Part shown: positions 25,735 to 34,235 of the stretch, in pieces
Numbering within the stretch: the first letter of the stretch is position 1
Layout: every line of letters starts with the position of its first letter
From: Pseudoramibacter alactolyticus
GTDB taxonomy: Bacteria; Bacillota; Clostridia; Eubacteriales; Eubacteriaceae
Reading direction: 5' to 3' (one strand)
Assembly (NCBI RefSeq): GCF_050908235.1
Contig: NZ_CP194340.1
DNA length: 64,000 nucleotides
Position numbers and translations under genes: made by a program
Notes under the pieces: model-generated
What the model saw: only the letters and a program-made list of their open reading frames with translations
What the model was told of the DNA's origin: nothing
The model's database searches: none

Positions 25735-26460
25735 ATGGCAGGCAAAAGCACAGGGAAAATAATGGGCATTGTTTTGATATCGGTCGTGCTGATCGCAGTG
25801 ATGGCAGGATGCGCCGGGCAGAACCGGAATAACAGCCGCAGGAATCATCCAGGCGAAAACGCAAATTTGAGCCCGTCGGATCTGCGGACTTTGATGAAGC
25901 AAGTGGCGAAAAGTGAAATAGAGACCGCGTATGCAAGATATGTCCCGGATAAAGCTTTTGCAGACGCCAAAGTCTTCGGCATTGACAGAGACGGCGGCAA
26001 AGGGGCGGCTTATGTTTATTTAGAGGTTGCCGAATACGCTGCCGTTAAAGGAAAAACCTATAACCTATCGGGGGCTTCCGGAGAGGCCATCATTCGGTTC
26101 AGATATACGGCGGGCGGGCCGAAGTTTATAAAAGTTGAGTGGAGTGCCGACGGTGACCTGCATGATCGTTGGATTAAAGAGCACTTCCCGGAAGCGAGTC
26201 AGAGAAAACGCGATATCTTCATCATTTTTACGCTGCTGTTCAAAAGCAGGGGGATGGGCGGGCTCGAAGAAAATATCAGAAAGGAAGTCCAAAAAGACAT
26301 GGGCATTCCCGTGGAAACGGAAAATCTTCTTGATATTGACACAGATAAAGGGACCTATGAAATCGTCAGGACGATAGAACGCGGTACGCCGGGCAAGGAC
26401 GATCAATTTCATTCTGAGATCGTTGAAAAGGGCAAGCTCAGCGATTTGGCTGGAAAATAG
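25735..26460 (+). CDS. Putative lipoprotein of unknown function
   Basis: 241 residues from ATG 25735 (GGAGG lies 3 bases upstream); an in-frame ATG at 25699 would add 12 residues. A type II signal is clear: GKIMGIVLISVVLIAVMAGC with the lipobox VMAGC. The mature part begins with a flexible Asn/Arg-rich linker, then residues about 45-140 (DLRTLMKQVAKSEIETAYARY ... AYVYLEVAEYAAVKGKTYN) and a charged C-terminal half. I do not recognise the domain. It may relate to the lipoprotein block at 10.9-14.5 kb by location type, not by visible homology. Confidence 0.65.
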   Translation: MAGKSTGKIMGIVLISVVLIAVMAGCAGQNRNNSRRNHPGENANLSPSDLRTLMKQVAKSEIETAYARYVPDKAFADAKVFGIDRDGGKGAAYVYLEVAEYAAVKGKTYNLSGASGEAIIRFRYTAGGPKFIKVEWSADGDLHDRWIKEHFPEASQRKRDIFIIFTLLFKSRGMGGLEENIRKEVQKDMGIPVETENLLDIDTDKGTYEIVRTIERGTPGKDDQFHSEIVEKGKLSDLAGK

Positions 26461-26631
26461 CAAAGGCATGACAAGAGGGCTTGAGGATCTTTGTGTTGAA
26501 GGCGGTGGCCGAGACCCTGTTGCCGAAAGAGGCTTAAACGCGAAGAACAGCGCTGCAATGCCCCGCCTGGCATGGGATAACAACGAGCGGTCAAAAAATA
26601 AAAAGCTCCCCGACGGGTGATATGATATGCT

Positions 26632-26673
26632 CCCCCCAAGTAGGACACCGAAATATAAAACCTACTTGGGGGT
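26632..26673 (+). repeat. Inverted repeat inside the IS left end
   Basis: CCCCCAAGTAGG and CCTACTTGGGGG form a perfect 12-bp stem around an 18-base loop, just before the orfA start. It could block readthrough transcription or mask the ribosome site when the element is transcribed from outside. Confidence 0.7.
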
Positions 26674-26679
26674 ATTTCT

Positions 26680-27372
26680 ATGTCCAGAAAAAGTAAGATT
26701 GATCCAGTAGAAAAAGTAAAAATTGTAGAAAGGTTATTAGCTGACGAAGTAGGAGTGAGAGAAGCCGCGCAGAGCATTGGAGTTGACCCGGCATCCATAA
26801 GAGACTGGCGGCATCTTTATCTAAGTGAGGGGCCGACTGCCTTATCAGATCAGAAAAGAGACCGCTCGTATTCAAAAGAACTAAAGTTAAAAGTTGTCAA
26901 CGAATATCTTGCCGAACAAACTTCTTTGTCTGATCTGGTGGAAAAATATCATCTACGTTCACGTACTCAGATACGCTCTTGGCTAAAGGCGTATAATACT
27001 CATGGAGAGATCAAATCACGCACAAGCGGAGGAGGCAGCCACATGAGGAAAGCCAGAAGAACCACACCAGAAGAGAGGATGGCGATTGTCCGGGATTGTC
27101 TGGCTAATGATAAGAATTATGGGGCCATGGCTATGAAATACCAGTGCTCCTATCAACAGGTGCGAAACTGGGTTAAACGGTATGAAAAAATGGGATCTGC
27201 TGGTATAGAAGATCGTCGGGGCCGACGGACGGGTACTATGCCCAGCCGTACTCCCGAAGAGGAAATGCGAGATAAAATTGCAGAGCTGGGGCGAAAAAAC
27301 CGGGATCTCCAGATGGAGAACGACCTGTTAAAAAAAGTCAGAGAGTTAGAGATGAAGGATCGCTGTCGTTAA
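26680..27372 (+). CDS. IS3-family transposase OrfA
   Basis: 230 residues. Two helix-turn-helix domains in tandem: residues about 8-60 (KVKIVERLLADEVGVREAA ... DWRHLY) and about 65-175 (SLSDLVEKYHLRSRTQI; YGAMAMKYQCSYQQVRNWV), then a leucine-zipper-like coil at about 200-225 (RKNRDLQMENDLLKKV). It binds the IS ends. A run of seven A's then G at 27330-27337, inside the coil, is a -1 slippery site that would join it to OrfB to make the full transposase. Confidence 0.88.
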   Translation: MSRKSKIDPVEKVKIVERLLADEVGVREAAQSIGVDPASIRDWRHLYLSEGPTALSDQKRDRSYSKELKLKVVNEYLAEQTSLSDLVEKYHLRSRTQIRSWLKAYNTHGEIKSRTSGGGSHMRKARRTTPEERMAIVRDCLANDKNYGAMAMKYQCSYQQVRNWVKRYEKMGSAGIEDRRGRRTGTMPSRTPEEEMRDKIAELGRKNRDLQMENDLLKKVRELEMKDRCR

Positions 27373-27431
27373 CTCGGAATCTTTATAAATACCAGGCGAT
27401 CCGGAATCTCTCGGGAGAGAAGCATTATCCA

Positions 27432-28265
27432 GTGGAACGTCTATGCAGTTATCTTCATGTTTCACGTTCCGCTTATTATCGCTGGCTGAAGAATCCAGAA
27501 AGTATAAGCGAGAAAAAGAACCAGGAGATTTTCGATAAGATCCTGAAGATCCACGAGAATCACCCAGATATGGGATACCGGAGGATCCGTGATGAACTTA
27601 ACAGGAGATATGATACAGATGTTAATGACAAGCGCGTCCTTCGTTTATGCCGTAAGAACCACGTTCAGTCTGCAATTAAGTGGAAACCAAAGAGCTGTAC
27701 AAAGTCAGCTAAGGATCCGGCACATATCGCCAGAAATTATCTGAACCGCAACTTTCATGCGGATGTGCCAAATGAGAAATGGCTGACCGATGTAACAGAA
27801 TTCAAGTATTATGTCGGCCTCGAGGTTCATAAAGTCTATCTGAGCGCCATACTGGATTTGTACGACCGGCGGATCGTGGCCTTTCAGATCAGTAATCACA
27901 ATGATAATCCACTTGTGATGAATACCTTTGATGAAGCTGTACGCCTGGAGCCGGACGCACATCCCCTGTTCCATTCAGATCGGGGATTCCAATACACCAG
28001 TAAGCAGTTCACGACAAGACTGAAGAATGACCATATGAAGCAGAGCATGTCCCGAGTAGCTCATTGTATCGACAACGGGCCGATGGAAGGCTTTTGGGGT
28101 ATTCTAAAGCGCGAAAAGTATTATGGAAGACGTTTTACTTCAAGGGAAGCTCTTGTAGAGATGATTACAGAATATATCCATTACTACAACAGCGAACGGA
28201 TTCAGAGAAATCTTCATCGGATGACTCCAATGGAATTTCATGTAGCCTACAAGACTGCAGCATAA
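27432..28265 (+). CDS. IS3-family transposase OrfB (DDE integrase core)
   Basis: 277 residues from GTG 27432, but its frame is open back across the slippery A run at 27330, so the working product is the OrfAB fusion. An HTH_21 segment (EIFDKILKIHENHPDMGYRR) leads to the RNase H-like core. Catalytic residues visible: D in LTDVTEF, D in HSDRGFQY and E in MEGFWGILKRE, the DD(35)E triad. It ends with the usual YNSERIQRNLHRMTPMEF. Full length. Confidence 0.92.
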   Translation: MERLCSYLHVSRSAYYRWLKNPESISEKKNQEIFDKILKIHENHPDMGYRRIRDELNRRYDTDVNDKRVLRLCRKNHVQSAIKWKPKSCTKSAKDPAHIARNYLNRNFHADVPNEKWLTDVTEFKYYVGLEVHKVYLSAILDLYDRRIVAFQISNHNDNPLVMNTFDEAVRLEPDAHPLFHSDRGFQYTSKQFTTRLKNDHMKQSMSRVAHCIDNGPMEGFWGILKREKYYGRRFTSREALVEMITEYIHYYNSERIQRNLHRMTPMEFHVAYKTAA

Positions 28266-28370
28266 AGAATACCGTCAGCGGATTTCTCAACTGACGGTAT
28301 TTAGTCACTTATTATTTTTTACTGTCCTCTTGACGGGTAGCACACCACTTCGCGCGGGAGCGGTGAGGGG

Positions 28371-29009
28371 TTAATTTTCGTTAAGGATCTGCTGGTAATA
28401 GCGCATCACCTTTTGGGCGTATCGGTGATCGCCGTAGTTGTTCCAGTTCAGGCGGGCTTTCATCCGCGCGCTGAAGGCTTCGGCGTTGCTTTGGGAATAG
28501 CCGCCGTCCCGGGTGAGGGCCCATCGGATATAGCCGTTGCCGAAATTGTACCCCTGAATGGCTAACATCAGGCGGTTGGTCTGGCCCGGGCGGCTGCAGC
28601 CGGCGATCCTGAGACACTCGGCAAAATATTTCGTCCCCACTTGAATCGAATAGTCCGGATCCTGGATGCTGTTGGGGGATTTTTGATAAATCACATTGTG
28701 GGGCGATTCGCTGGCCTGCATCGGGTCGCGGCCCAGTCCCTTGGATTCCTGCATCATCATGGCCTGAATCACCGGGGTGAAGGCGGGGATTTGATATTCG
28801 GCGGTGTAGCGGTCGATGGTTTCCCGGTAGTCGCGCACCTGCCTGGTCAGATGGCCGCGGTTGAACCAATCGTTGTTCAGAATATGGCTGAGCAGTCCGG
28901 TGCGGGCGGCGACGGCGCCGACGGTTACGAGGATGAGCGCGATGAGCATGAGGATCAGACAGCCGTTGCCCCGACGGCGATTTTTTTTTGTTCTTTTTTG
29001 GCGGTGCAA
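28371..29009 (-). CDS. Membrane-anchored lysozyme-like muramidase
   Basis: About 212 residues if it starts at TTG 29009, which has AAAGGAG 8 bases upstream; the ATG at 29090 has no ribosome site. A basic stretch (HRQKRTKKNRRRGNG) and one membrane helix (CLILMLIALILVTVGAVAA) anchor it. The rest is the lysozyme-like domain of CwlT/SleB-neighbour proteins: ETIDRYTAEYQIPAFTPVI, catalytic Glu in MMMQESKGLG, DPMQASES, then NFGNGYIRWALTRDGGYS. It cleaves glycan strands of peptidoglycan. The stop lies just right of the IS3 element. Confidence 0.85.
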   Translation of the reverse strand: MHRQKRTKKNRRRGNGCLILMLIALILVTVGAVAARTGLLSHILNNDWFNRGHLTRQVRDYRETIDRYTAEYQIPAFTPVIQAMMMQESKGLGRDPMQASESPHNVIYQKSPNSIQDPDYSIQVGTKYFAECLRIAGCSRPGQTNRLMLAIQGYNFGNGYIRWALTRDGGYSQSNAEAFSARMKARLNWNNYGDHRYAQKVMRYYQQILNEN

Positions 29010-29125
29010 AAACGACGCTCCTTTATCAGATTTTTGATTCACAGCGTGGATGGTGAAGTCTTTATTGTAAAGCAGAAAACTTAAAGGCATGCCAAGACCG
29101 AAAAAAAACAGAGCGTCGGCTCTGT

Positions 29126-29290
29126 TTAAAGCATCTCGTACTTGAAGTGCATCAGCACGTCGTCGAGAAGACGTTCCAGGGTTTCGCTGTCGTGGATGGC
29201 GGCGTCGGGGAGCTTTTGGTTAATGGCCTTGATGATGGCGTCCAGGGTGTTGTAGTAAGTGTCGCTGTGGGCGTGATCGCGGTCAGGCAT
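29126..29290 (-). CDS. Small acidic protein of unknown function
   Basis: 54 residues from ATG 29290 with GGGAGG 5 bases upstream. It overlaps the end of the acetyltransferase gene by 8 bases and so is translationally coupled. Sequence is helical (TYYNTLDAIIKAINQKLPDA ... ETLERLLDDVLMHFKYEML). No family recognised. Confidence 0.6.
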   Translation of the reverse strand: MPDRDHAHSDTYYNTLDAIIKAINQKLPDAAIHDSETLERLLDDVLMHFKYEML

Positions 29291-29582
29291 GGGTGCCTCC
29301 CTCGGATTCGCCGGCGAGCGCCTCGGGATGGCGTTCCAGCCAGGTTTGGGCATAGGAGCAGGTAGCGGCGACGCGGTTGCCGTTTTTGTGGATGGTATCG
29401 ATGGCGGCCCGCACCAGCTCGCCGGCGATACCCTGGCCGCGCAGGCTGTCGTCGGTGAGGGTGTGCACGATGGTCTGCACGCCGGCATCAGTAATCGGGA
29501 AATCAATTTCGGCTAAAAGTGCGCCGGTGTCGGCATCGCGGTAGTCGATGCGGTCGGCAGTGAAATGTTTTTGAATGGTCAT
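29283..29582 (-). CDS. Short GNAT-family N-acetyltransferase (YidJ/Gtn type)
   Basis: 99 residues, the length of the minimal GNAT group. TGALLAEIDFPITDAGVQTIVHTLTDDSLRGQGIAGELV carries the acetyl-CoA loop (R/Q)GxG(I/V)A at about residues 48-54, and the C-terminal strand is AATCSYAQTWLERHPE. Such proteins acetylate small amines or protein N-termini; target unknown. GAGG precedes the ATG at 29582. Confidence 0.85.
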   Translation of the reverse strand: MTIQKHFTADRIDYRDADTGALLAEIDFPITDAGVQTIVHTLTDDSLRGQGIAGELVRAAIDTIHKNGNRVAATCSYAQTWLERHPEALAGESEGGTHA

Positions 29583-29624
29583 AAAAAATCCTCGTGGATG
29601 ATGAATCCATTGAATGCGCGCGGC

Positions 29625-30128
29625 TCAGCGCGTTAAGGGACAGAAAGGGGCACCGACAAATTCGGCGAGGGTCCGGGGGTCGAGCCCGACCTGGGCACCG
29701 ATGCGGCCGCCGGAGACATAAATGCGCGTTTGCGCTTCGGCCGCTTTGTCAATGAAGGTGGGATAGGCCTTTTTCATCCCGATGGGCGAGCAGCCGCCGT
29801 GGACATAGCCCGTGTTGGGCAAAAGCTCTTTTTGAGGAATCATGGCGACGGATTTTTCGCCTGCGGCGCGGGCCGCTTTTTTCAGGTCGAGCTCGGCGGC
29901 GACGGGAATCACAAAGACCTTGAAGCCGCCGGAGTGGCCGCGGCACACCAGGGTTTTAAAGACTTCGTTCGGATCTTCGCCGATTTTGTTCGCGACGGAA
30001 ATCCCGTCAAGGGCACCGTCGTCCGCCTCGTAAAACTGGGATTCGTAATCCAGATGGGCCTGGTCCAGGATGCGCATGACGTTGGTTTTGTGGGCGTCGT
30101 TTTTTTGTTTTTTATTTTTTTTCAACAT
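29625..30128 (-). CDS. ybaK: Cys-tRNA(Pro) deacylase YbaK/EbsC
   Basis: 167 residues. After a Lys/Asn-rich start the YbaK fold follows: TNVMRILDQAHLDYESQFYE, the conserved VFKTLVCRG at about residues 57-65, FVIPVAAELDLKKAARA with the catalytic Lys region, and GYVHGGCSPIGMKK (about 107-120). It hydrolyses Cys-tRNA(Pro) made by prolyl-tRNA synthetase. Family length (about 160) is matched. GAGG lies before the ATG at 30128. Same strand and near the acetyltransferase, perhaps one transcript. Confidence 0.92.
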   Translation of the reverse strand: MLKKNKKQKNDAHKTNVMRILDQAHLDYESQFYEADDGALDGISVANKIGEDPNEVFKTLVCRGHSGGFKVFVIPVAAELDLKKAARAAGEKSVAMIPQKELLPNTGYVHGGCSPIGMKKAYPTFIDKAAEAQTRIYVSGGRIGAQVGLDPRTLAEFVGAPFCPLTR

Positions 30129-30396
30129 GATTGCCTCGCAGAAGGGGCGGCCGATGGCCGCCGATGAATTTTGAGGGCATTATAACACAAAGACGCTCAA
30201 AATTCAGAAGGATTCATGCGTGCTGCGCGAATTTTAAATTTTTTGCTGCGGGGCAGGGGCGCGGGCTTTTGACGAATCGGCAATCCCATCGAAAATTTGC
30301 TTGTGATGCCCGCCGCCTTTTGATATGATAATAAATAAATTAAAACTTCTTTAAATAAAAAGCAAGAAGAAATCAAGAAATGAAAGGCGATGGTCG

Positions 30397-30998
30397 ATGA
30401 AGGACGCGGCAAAAACTTTAATCAATATCATGAATCGACTGCCGAAGACCAGCATTTGGCACAATATGGAAACCGGGCAATATATGCGGGTGATTCTGCG
30501 CATGCTCGACATGAAACATTTGGAGAAAAGCTTGATGTGGGAGGGGCTGTCCCCCTTTGATTTTCACGATATCGGCAAAGTGCTCCTGCCGGTGGAGCTC
30601 AACGATTACCGGGCGCTTTATTCCGACGAGCAGCGCCTTCGGGCGATGGCCCATGTGGATTACGGGCAGCATGTGTTTTCTCGGATGCGCGAGCAGGCGC
30701 CTGAGGCGGCGGATTTTTGCTTTGCCGCGGAGCAGATCGCGCTTTATCATCACGAATGCTTTGACGGTTCCGGCTATCCGGACGGGCTGGCGGGAAAGGA
30801 GATTCCTTTTTGGCCCGGGTCTGCGCGGTGGCCAATTCCTTTACCGGTCTGCGCAGCGGCCACGGGGTGTTCACCCGGAATTCCGTGGTCAAGAGTCTGG
30901 ACGCGATCGCAAAACGCTCGGGCACTTTTTTTGATCCTGACATCGTCGACGTTTTTGTTAAACACACCCGGCTTGAACTCATCGATGAATTAAGATAA
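30397..30998 (+). pseudogene. Compact HD-GYP-type phosphohydrolase, frameshifted
   Basis: The first frame (from 30397) gives FHDIGKVLLP, the HDxGK metal motif at about residue 55, and ALYHHECFDGSGYPDGLAGKEIPF, the HHE ... DGSGYP block. One base is missing in the T5 run at 30807-30811; after it the other frame continues as LARVCAVANSFTGLRSG ... SLDAIAKRSGTFFDPDIVDVF to 30998. With six T's the gene would be one 200-residue HD-GYP protein. The family hydrolyses cyclic-di-GMP, but the usual GYP-loop Asp (VADxFDAL) is Asn here. Either a recent pseudogene or an assembly error. Confidence 0.75.
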
Positions 30999-31013
30999 GG
31001 CATTGGCTTCATT

Positions 31014-31040
31014 AAAAGCAGAGCGCGGCTCTGCTTTTTT
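31014..31040 (+). terminator. Terminator after the HD-GYP gene
   Basis: Stem aaagcagagc / gctctgcttt with a GCG loop and six T's. Confidence 0.85.
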
Positions 31041-31064
31041 AATGCGGGGATTCTGTGTATTCTG

Positions 31065-31073
31065 TGCTATAAT
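31065..31073 (+). promoter_or_regulatory. Extended -10 promoter of tmk
   Basis: TGC-TATAAT at 31065-31073 is a consensus extended -10 element; the -35 region (ATTCTG) is poor. Transcription would begin near 31080 and serve tmk, the decarboxylase, holB and yaaT. Confidence 0.65.
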
Positions 31074-31103
31074 GAAGCCATTCAATCAACGGAGGCAGGT
31101 TTA

Positions 31104-31799
31104 ATGGCAAAACAACAAGCGGGTAAACTCATCGTGATCGAAGGGGTCGACGGCTCCGGCAAGCAGACGCAGTCCCAGCGGCTTTACGGCCGGCTGGCGG
31201 CGCAGGGAAAGCGGGTGCTGCGGGTGGCTTATCCCCGCTATGACGAGGATTCTTCCGCGATGGTGCGCCACTATCTGGCCGGCGATTTCGGAGAGGATCC
31301 CGATGCCGTCAGTCCCTACGTCGCGGCGACGTTTTTCGCGGCCGACCGCTATGCCTCCTATCGGCAGGAGATCGGGCCGTTTTTGGCCGGTGGCGGCCTG
31401 GTGATCGCCGACCGCTACACCACGGCCAATATGCTGCATCAGGCCGGCAAGATCGCGGATGCGGCGGCGCGGCAGGCCTTTCTCGACTGGCTGGAGGATT
31501 ATGAATTTCGCCTGCTGGGGCTGCCCCGGCCGGACGCGGTGATTTATCTGGACATGCCCCCGGAGGCCAGCGGAACGCTCATGGCCGGCCGCGCCAATAA
31601 AATGACGGGGAAGGCGGCTAAGGACATTCACGAAAGCCACCCGGCCTATCTTGAACGGGCCTATCGCGCCGGGCGGGCATTGGTTGCCCGTTACGGCTGG
31701 ACGCGCATTGACTGCCTGAAGGACGGTGTTTTGCAAAGCGTGGATGCCATCGGTGGCGCCGTCGAGGCGGCGCTGCGGGATCAGGGGATATTGGCGTGA
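31104..31799 (+). CDS. tmk: dTMP kinase
   Basis: 231 residues. Walker A EGVDGSGKQTQS at about residues 13-24, YPRYDEDSSAMVRHYL (the DRX-type substrate loop region), IADRYTTANMLHQAGK (about 101-116) and PDAVIYLDMPPE. It phosphorylates dTMP to dTDP. The lid region (AGRANKMTGKAAKDIHE) lacks the Arg-rich pattern of the E. coli enzyme, in line with the Firmicute variant. GGAGG precedes the ATG. The stop overlaps the GTG of the next gene (GTGA). Confidence 0.93.
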   Translation: MAKQQAGKLIVIEGVDGSGKQTQSQRLYGRLAAQGKRVLRVAYPRYDEDSSAMVRHYLAGDFGEDPDAVSPYVAATFFAADRYASYRQEIGPFLAGGGLVIADRYTTANMLHQAGKIADAAARQAFLDWLEDYEFRLLGLPRPDAVIYLDMPPEASGTLMAGRANKMTGKAAKDIHESHPAYLERAYRAGRALVARYGWTRIDCLKDGVLQSVDAIGGAVEAALRDQGILA

Positions 31800-33184
31800 A
31801 GACGCCGCTGAACGGCGCCCTGCGCAGCTTTGCGGATCAGGACCGGGTGCGCCTGCACATGCCGGGGCATAAGGGCCGGGGCTTTGCCGGGGCGCGTCTC
31901 GACGTGACGGAGCTTTCGGGAACGGATAATCTGCATCACCCGACGGGGGCCATCGCCGAAAGTCAGCGGGAGCTGGCCCGGGTTTACGGCTCCAAGGCGG
32001 CGCATATTTTGGTGGGCGGCACCACAAGCGGACTCGTTGCGGCGATATTGGCCGGCGCCGGCGAAGGGGACGCGGTGATTGTTCCGAGCAATTCTCACCG
32101 ATCGGTTTTGACCGCGCTGACTCTGGGGCGGATCCGCGGCGTGTTTATTGACCCGGTGCCGGACGCGACCCTGGGCTTTCCCAGGGCGGTGACATCGGAA
32201 CAGGTGGCACAGGCGCTTTCGGCCCATCCGGATTGCCGGGGCATGGTGCTGACCACGCCGACGTATTACGGGACAGTGTCGGACACCCGGGCGATTGCCG
32301 AGCGGCTGCATCGGGCTGGGAAGTGGCTGATCGTCGACGAGGCCCACGGAGCGCATTTGGCGTTTGACAAGGAATACCCGACGGACGCGGTGGCGGCCGG
32401 AGCCGATGTGGTGGTGCAGAGCACCCACAAAATGCTGGGGGCCCTGACCCAGGGGTCGCTGCTGCATCGCTGCAGTGACCGCATCGATGGCGCACGGCTT
32501 TCGGTGTGGCTTGCGATGCTGCAGTCGTCGAGTCCGAATTACGGTTTGATGCGCTCGGTGGAACGCGCCGTCGCTGAGGCGGCCGATCGCGGCGCTGCCG
32601 TGTTCGGCGCCATTGCCCGGGCCCACCGGGCAGCGGCCCGGGCCTCGCGGGCGACCGATAATTTGTTTTTATATGCGCCGGCCGGAAGCTACGATGCGAG
32701 CAAGTGGCTCTACGGGGTTCGGGACGGCAGCGGCATGGCCGTCGGCCGCCGCCTGCGCGAACAGGGGATTTACTGTGAGCTGGAGACCCCCCGTTGGCTG
32801 TTGGCCTTGACCGGGATCGGCACCACCGCCGAGGATCTCGGGCAACTCATCCGGGCGGTGGCAGAAAGCAACCGCCGCGTCGGCCAGCCGGCGGAAAAAA
32901 GTGATGCAAAACCGGTACTGCCGGCGGGGCGCTTTAATCAGGCCTGGCCGCTGTGGCGGGCCTTTGGCGCGGCCAAGCGCCGTGTGCCGTTGGCCCGGGC
33001 CGGGGGGATGATCAGCGGGGAAATGCTCGTTCCCTATCCGCCGGGCGTGCCCGTCGTGCTGCCGGGAGACCGCCTGACAGCGCCGCTCATCGCCTATGTG
33101 CAGGCGCAATTGGCGGCAGGCATCACCGTGATGGGCGTCGATGCCCGGGACGGCGTGACGGTTGTCGACGCCGAAGCGCAATAA
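31796..33184 (+). CDS. Orn/Lys/Arg decarboxylase family protein (YaaO-like)
   Basis: 462 residues from GTG 31796. Fold type I PLP enzyme: HMPGHKGRG at the start, ELSGTDNLHHPTGAI (about 39-53), GGTTSGLVAAIL (PLP phosphate loop, about 71), VDEAHGAHLAF (PLP-pyridine Asp and His, about 178-188) and STHKMLGALTQ with the Schiff-base Lys (about 210). The C-terminal domain (SGEMLVPYPPGVPVV) is complete. The gene sits between tmk and holB as yaaO does near this cluster in Bacillus. Substrate among lysine, arginine and ornithine cannot be told. Confidence 0.9.
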   Translation: MKTPLNGALRSFADQDRVRLHMPGHKGRGFAGARLDVTELSGTDNLHHPTGAIAESQRELARVYGSKAAHILVGGTTSGLVAAILAGAGEGDAVIVPSNSHRSVLTALTLGRIRGVFIDPVPDATLGFPRAVTSEQVAQALSAHPDCRGMVLTTPTYYGTVSDTRAIAERLHRAGKWLIVDEAHGAHLAFDKEYPTDAVAAGADVVVQSTHKMLGALTQGSLLHRCSDRIDGARLSVWLAMLQSSSPNYGLMRSVERAVAEAADRGAAVFGAIARAHRAAARASRATDNLFLYAPAGSYDASKWLYGVRDGSGMAVGRRLREQGIYCELETPRWLLALTGIGTTAEDLGQLIRAVAESNRRVGQPAEKSDAKPVLPAGRFNQAWPLWRAFGAAKRRVPLARAGGMISGEMLVPYPPGVPVVLPGDRLTAPLIAYVQAQLAAGITVMGVDARDGVTVVDAEAQ

Positions 33185-33242
33185 CGCACGAGGGAAGCAT
33201 AAAATCAGCATTAAACGGGAATGAATCGGAAAGGAGCCGCGC

Positions 33243-34235
33243 ATGGACGTCATGTTTGAAGGGATCATCGGTCAGGAACGCATTAAAAATTTGCTGACGC
33301 GGGCCGTTCAGCAGGATCAAATCAGTCACGCGTATTTGCTGACGGGGCCGCAGGGCATCGGCAAGACCACGCTGGCCCGGGCTTTTGCCAAGGCGATTTT
33401 GTGCACGGCGCCGCCGGCGCAGCGGCCCTGCGGCGAATGCGCTTCCTGCCGGCACGTGACCGCGGAAACCCATCCGGATTTTTTGAAGGTGGCTCCGCAG
33501 GAAGGGGCGAAAAATATCAAGATCGCCCAGGTCCGGCAATTATTGACGGCCATTGCCGCCCGCACCTTTGACGGGGGCAATCGCGTCTGCCTGATCGCCC
33601 AAGGCGAAACGATGACGCCCGAGGCGCAAAATGCCCTGCTCAAATCGCTGGAAGAGCCGGAACCGGGCAACGTGTTTATCATTCTGGCGGAAAACGGCGA
33701 AAAGATTTTACCCACCATTCGTTCACGGTGCCAGCGATTGGCACTCGATCCGCTAAGCGACGGGCAGATGCGCGCCGTGCTTGAAGCCGCCGGCTGTGAA
33801 GCGGCGCAGATGGACGCGCTGGTGCAGGGTGCCCAGGGATGCCCCGGGCGGGCATTGGCCCGGTGGCAGGGCGAAGCGGCCGAAGTTTTAAACCATGCGG
33901 CGTTTGAGGTGATTTGTGATATACTGAAAGGGCAGCTACAGACGCTGTTTCCCTTTGCGGAAAAAATCGGCAAGGATGTCGGCGCTCAGGCGGTAATCGC
34001 CGCGTTGATCCGCGGGCTGAGCGAAGCGCAGGCGGCGGTCTTGACGGGCCGCGGGACATCGGCGCTTTCGGCAGACGCCGGACAATTGATGGCCTTGGCG
34101 GGCCCGACGCAAATCGACGGGATTCGGGAGATTTTGTTTGAACTCGGCCGTCGGCTGACGACCAACGCCAACCCGCGCATCCAGTGGGAAGCCGCGTTAT
34201 TAAAAATATTAGAATTACAGGAGAATCAATCATGA
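33243..34235 (+). CDS. holB: DNA polymerase III subunit delta'
   Basis: 330 residues. AAA+ clamp-loader subunit: HAYLLTGPQGIGKTTLARAFA (P loop, about 30-50), zinc-module cysteines in CTAPPAQRPCGECASCRH (about 57-74), the Walker B-like region VCLIAQGETMTPEAQNALL and the SRC-type motif IRSRCQRL (about 159). It loads the beta clamp with DnaX and HolA. The C-terminal collar domain is full length. Four-base overlap with yaaT. Confidence 0.93.
   Translation: MDVMFEGIIGQERIKNLLTRAVQQDQISHAYLLTGPQGIGKTTLARAFAKAILCTAPPAQRPCGECASCRHVTAETHPDFLKVAPQEGAKNIKIAQVRQLLTAIAARTFDGGNRVCLIAQGETMTPEAQNALLKSLEEPEPGNVFIILAENGEKILPTIRSRCQRLALDPLSDGQMRAVLEAAGCEAAQMDALVQGAQGCPGRALARWQGEAAEVLNHAAFEVICDILKGQLQTLFPFAEKIGKDVGAQAVIAALIRGLSEAQAAVLTGRGTSALSADAGQLMALAGPTQIDGIREILFELGRRLTTNANPRIQWEAALLKILELQENQS

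Larger units (their letters stand above)
26628..28342 (+). mobile_element. Complete IS3-family (IS150 group) insertion sequence
   Basis: The element is bounded by imperfect inverted repeats: left TGCTCCCCCCAAGTAGGACA (from 26628) and right, read inward, TGCTACCCGTCAAGAGGACA (to 28342). Length about 1,715 bases, with the two overlapping reading frames of IS3 transposases. Both frames are intact, so the element may still be active. I see no clear target duplication in the flanks, so an adjacent deletion or an old insertion is possible. Confidence 0.85.

Noticed and set aside
31101..32626. Long minus-strand frames opposite tmk and the decarboxylase
   Set aside because: They are Arg/Pro/His-rich and have no family pattern. 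They arise because the GC-rich genes on the plus strand have few stops in the opposite frame.
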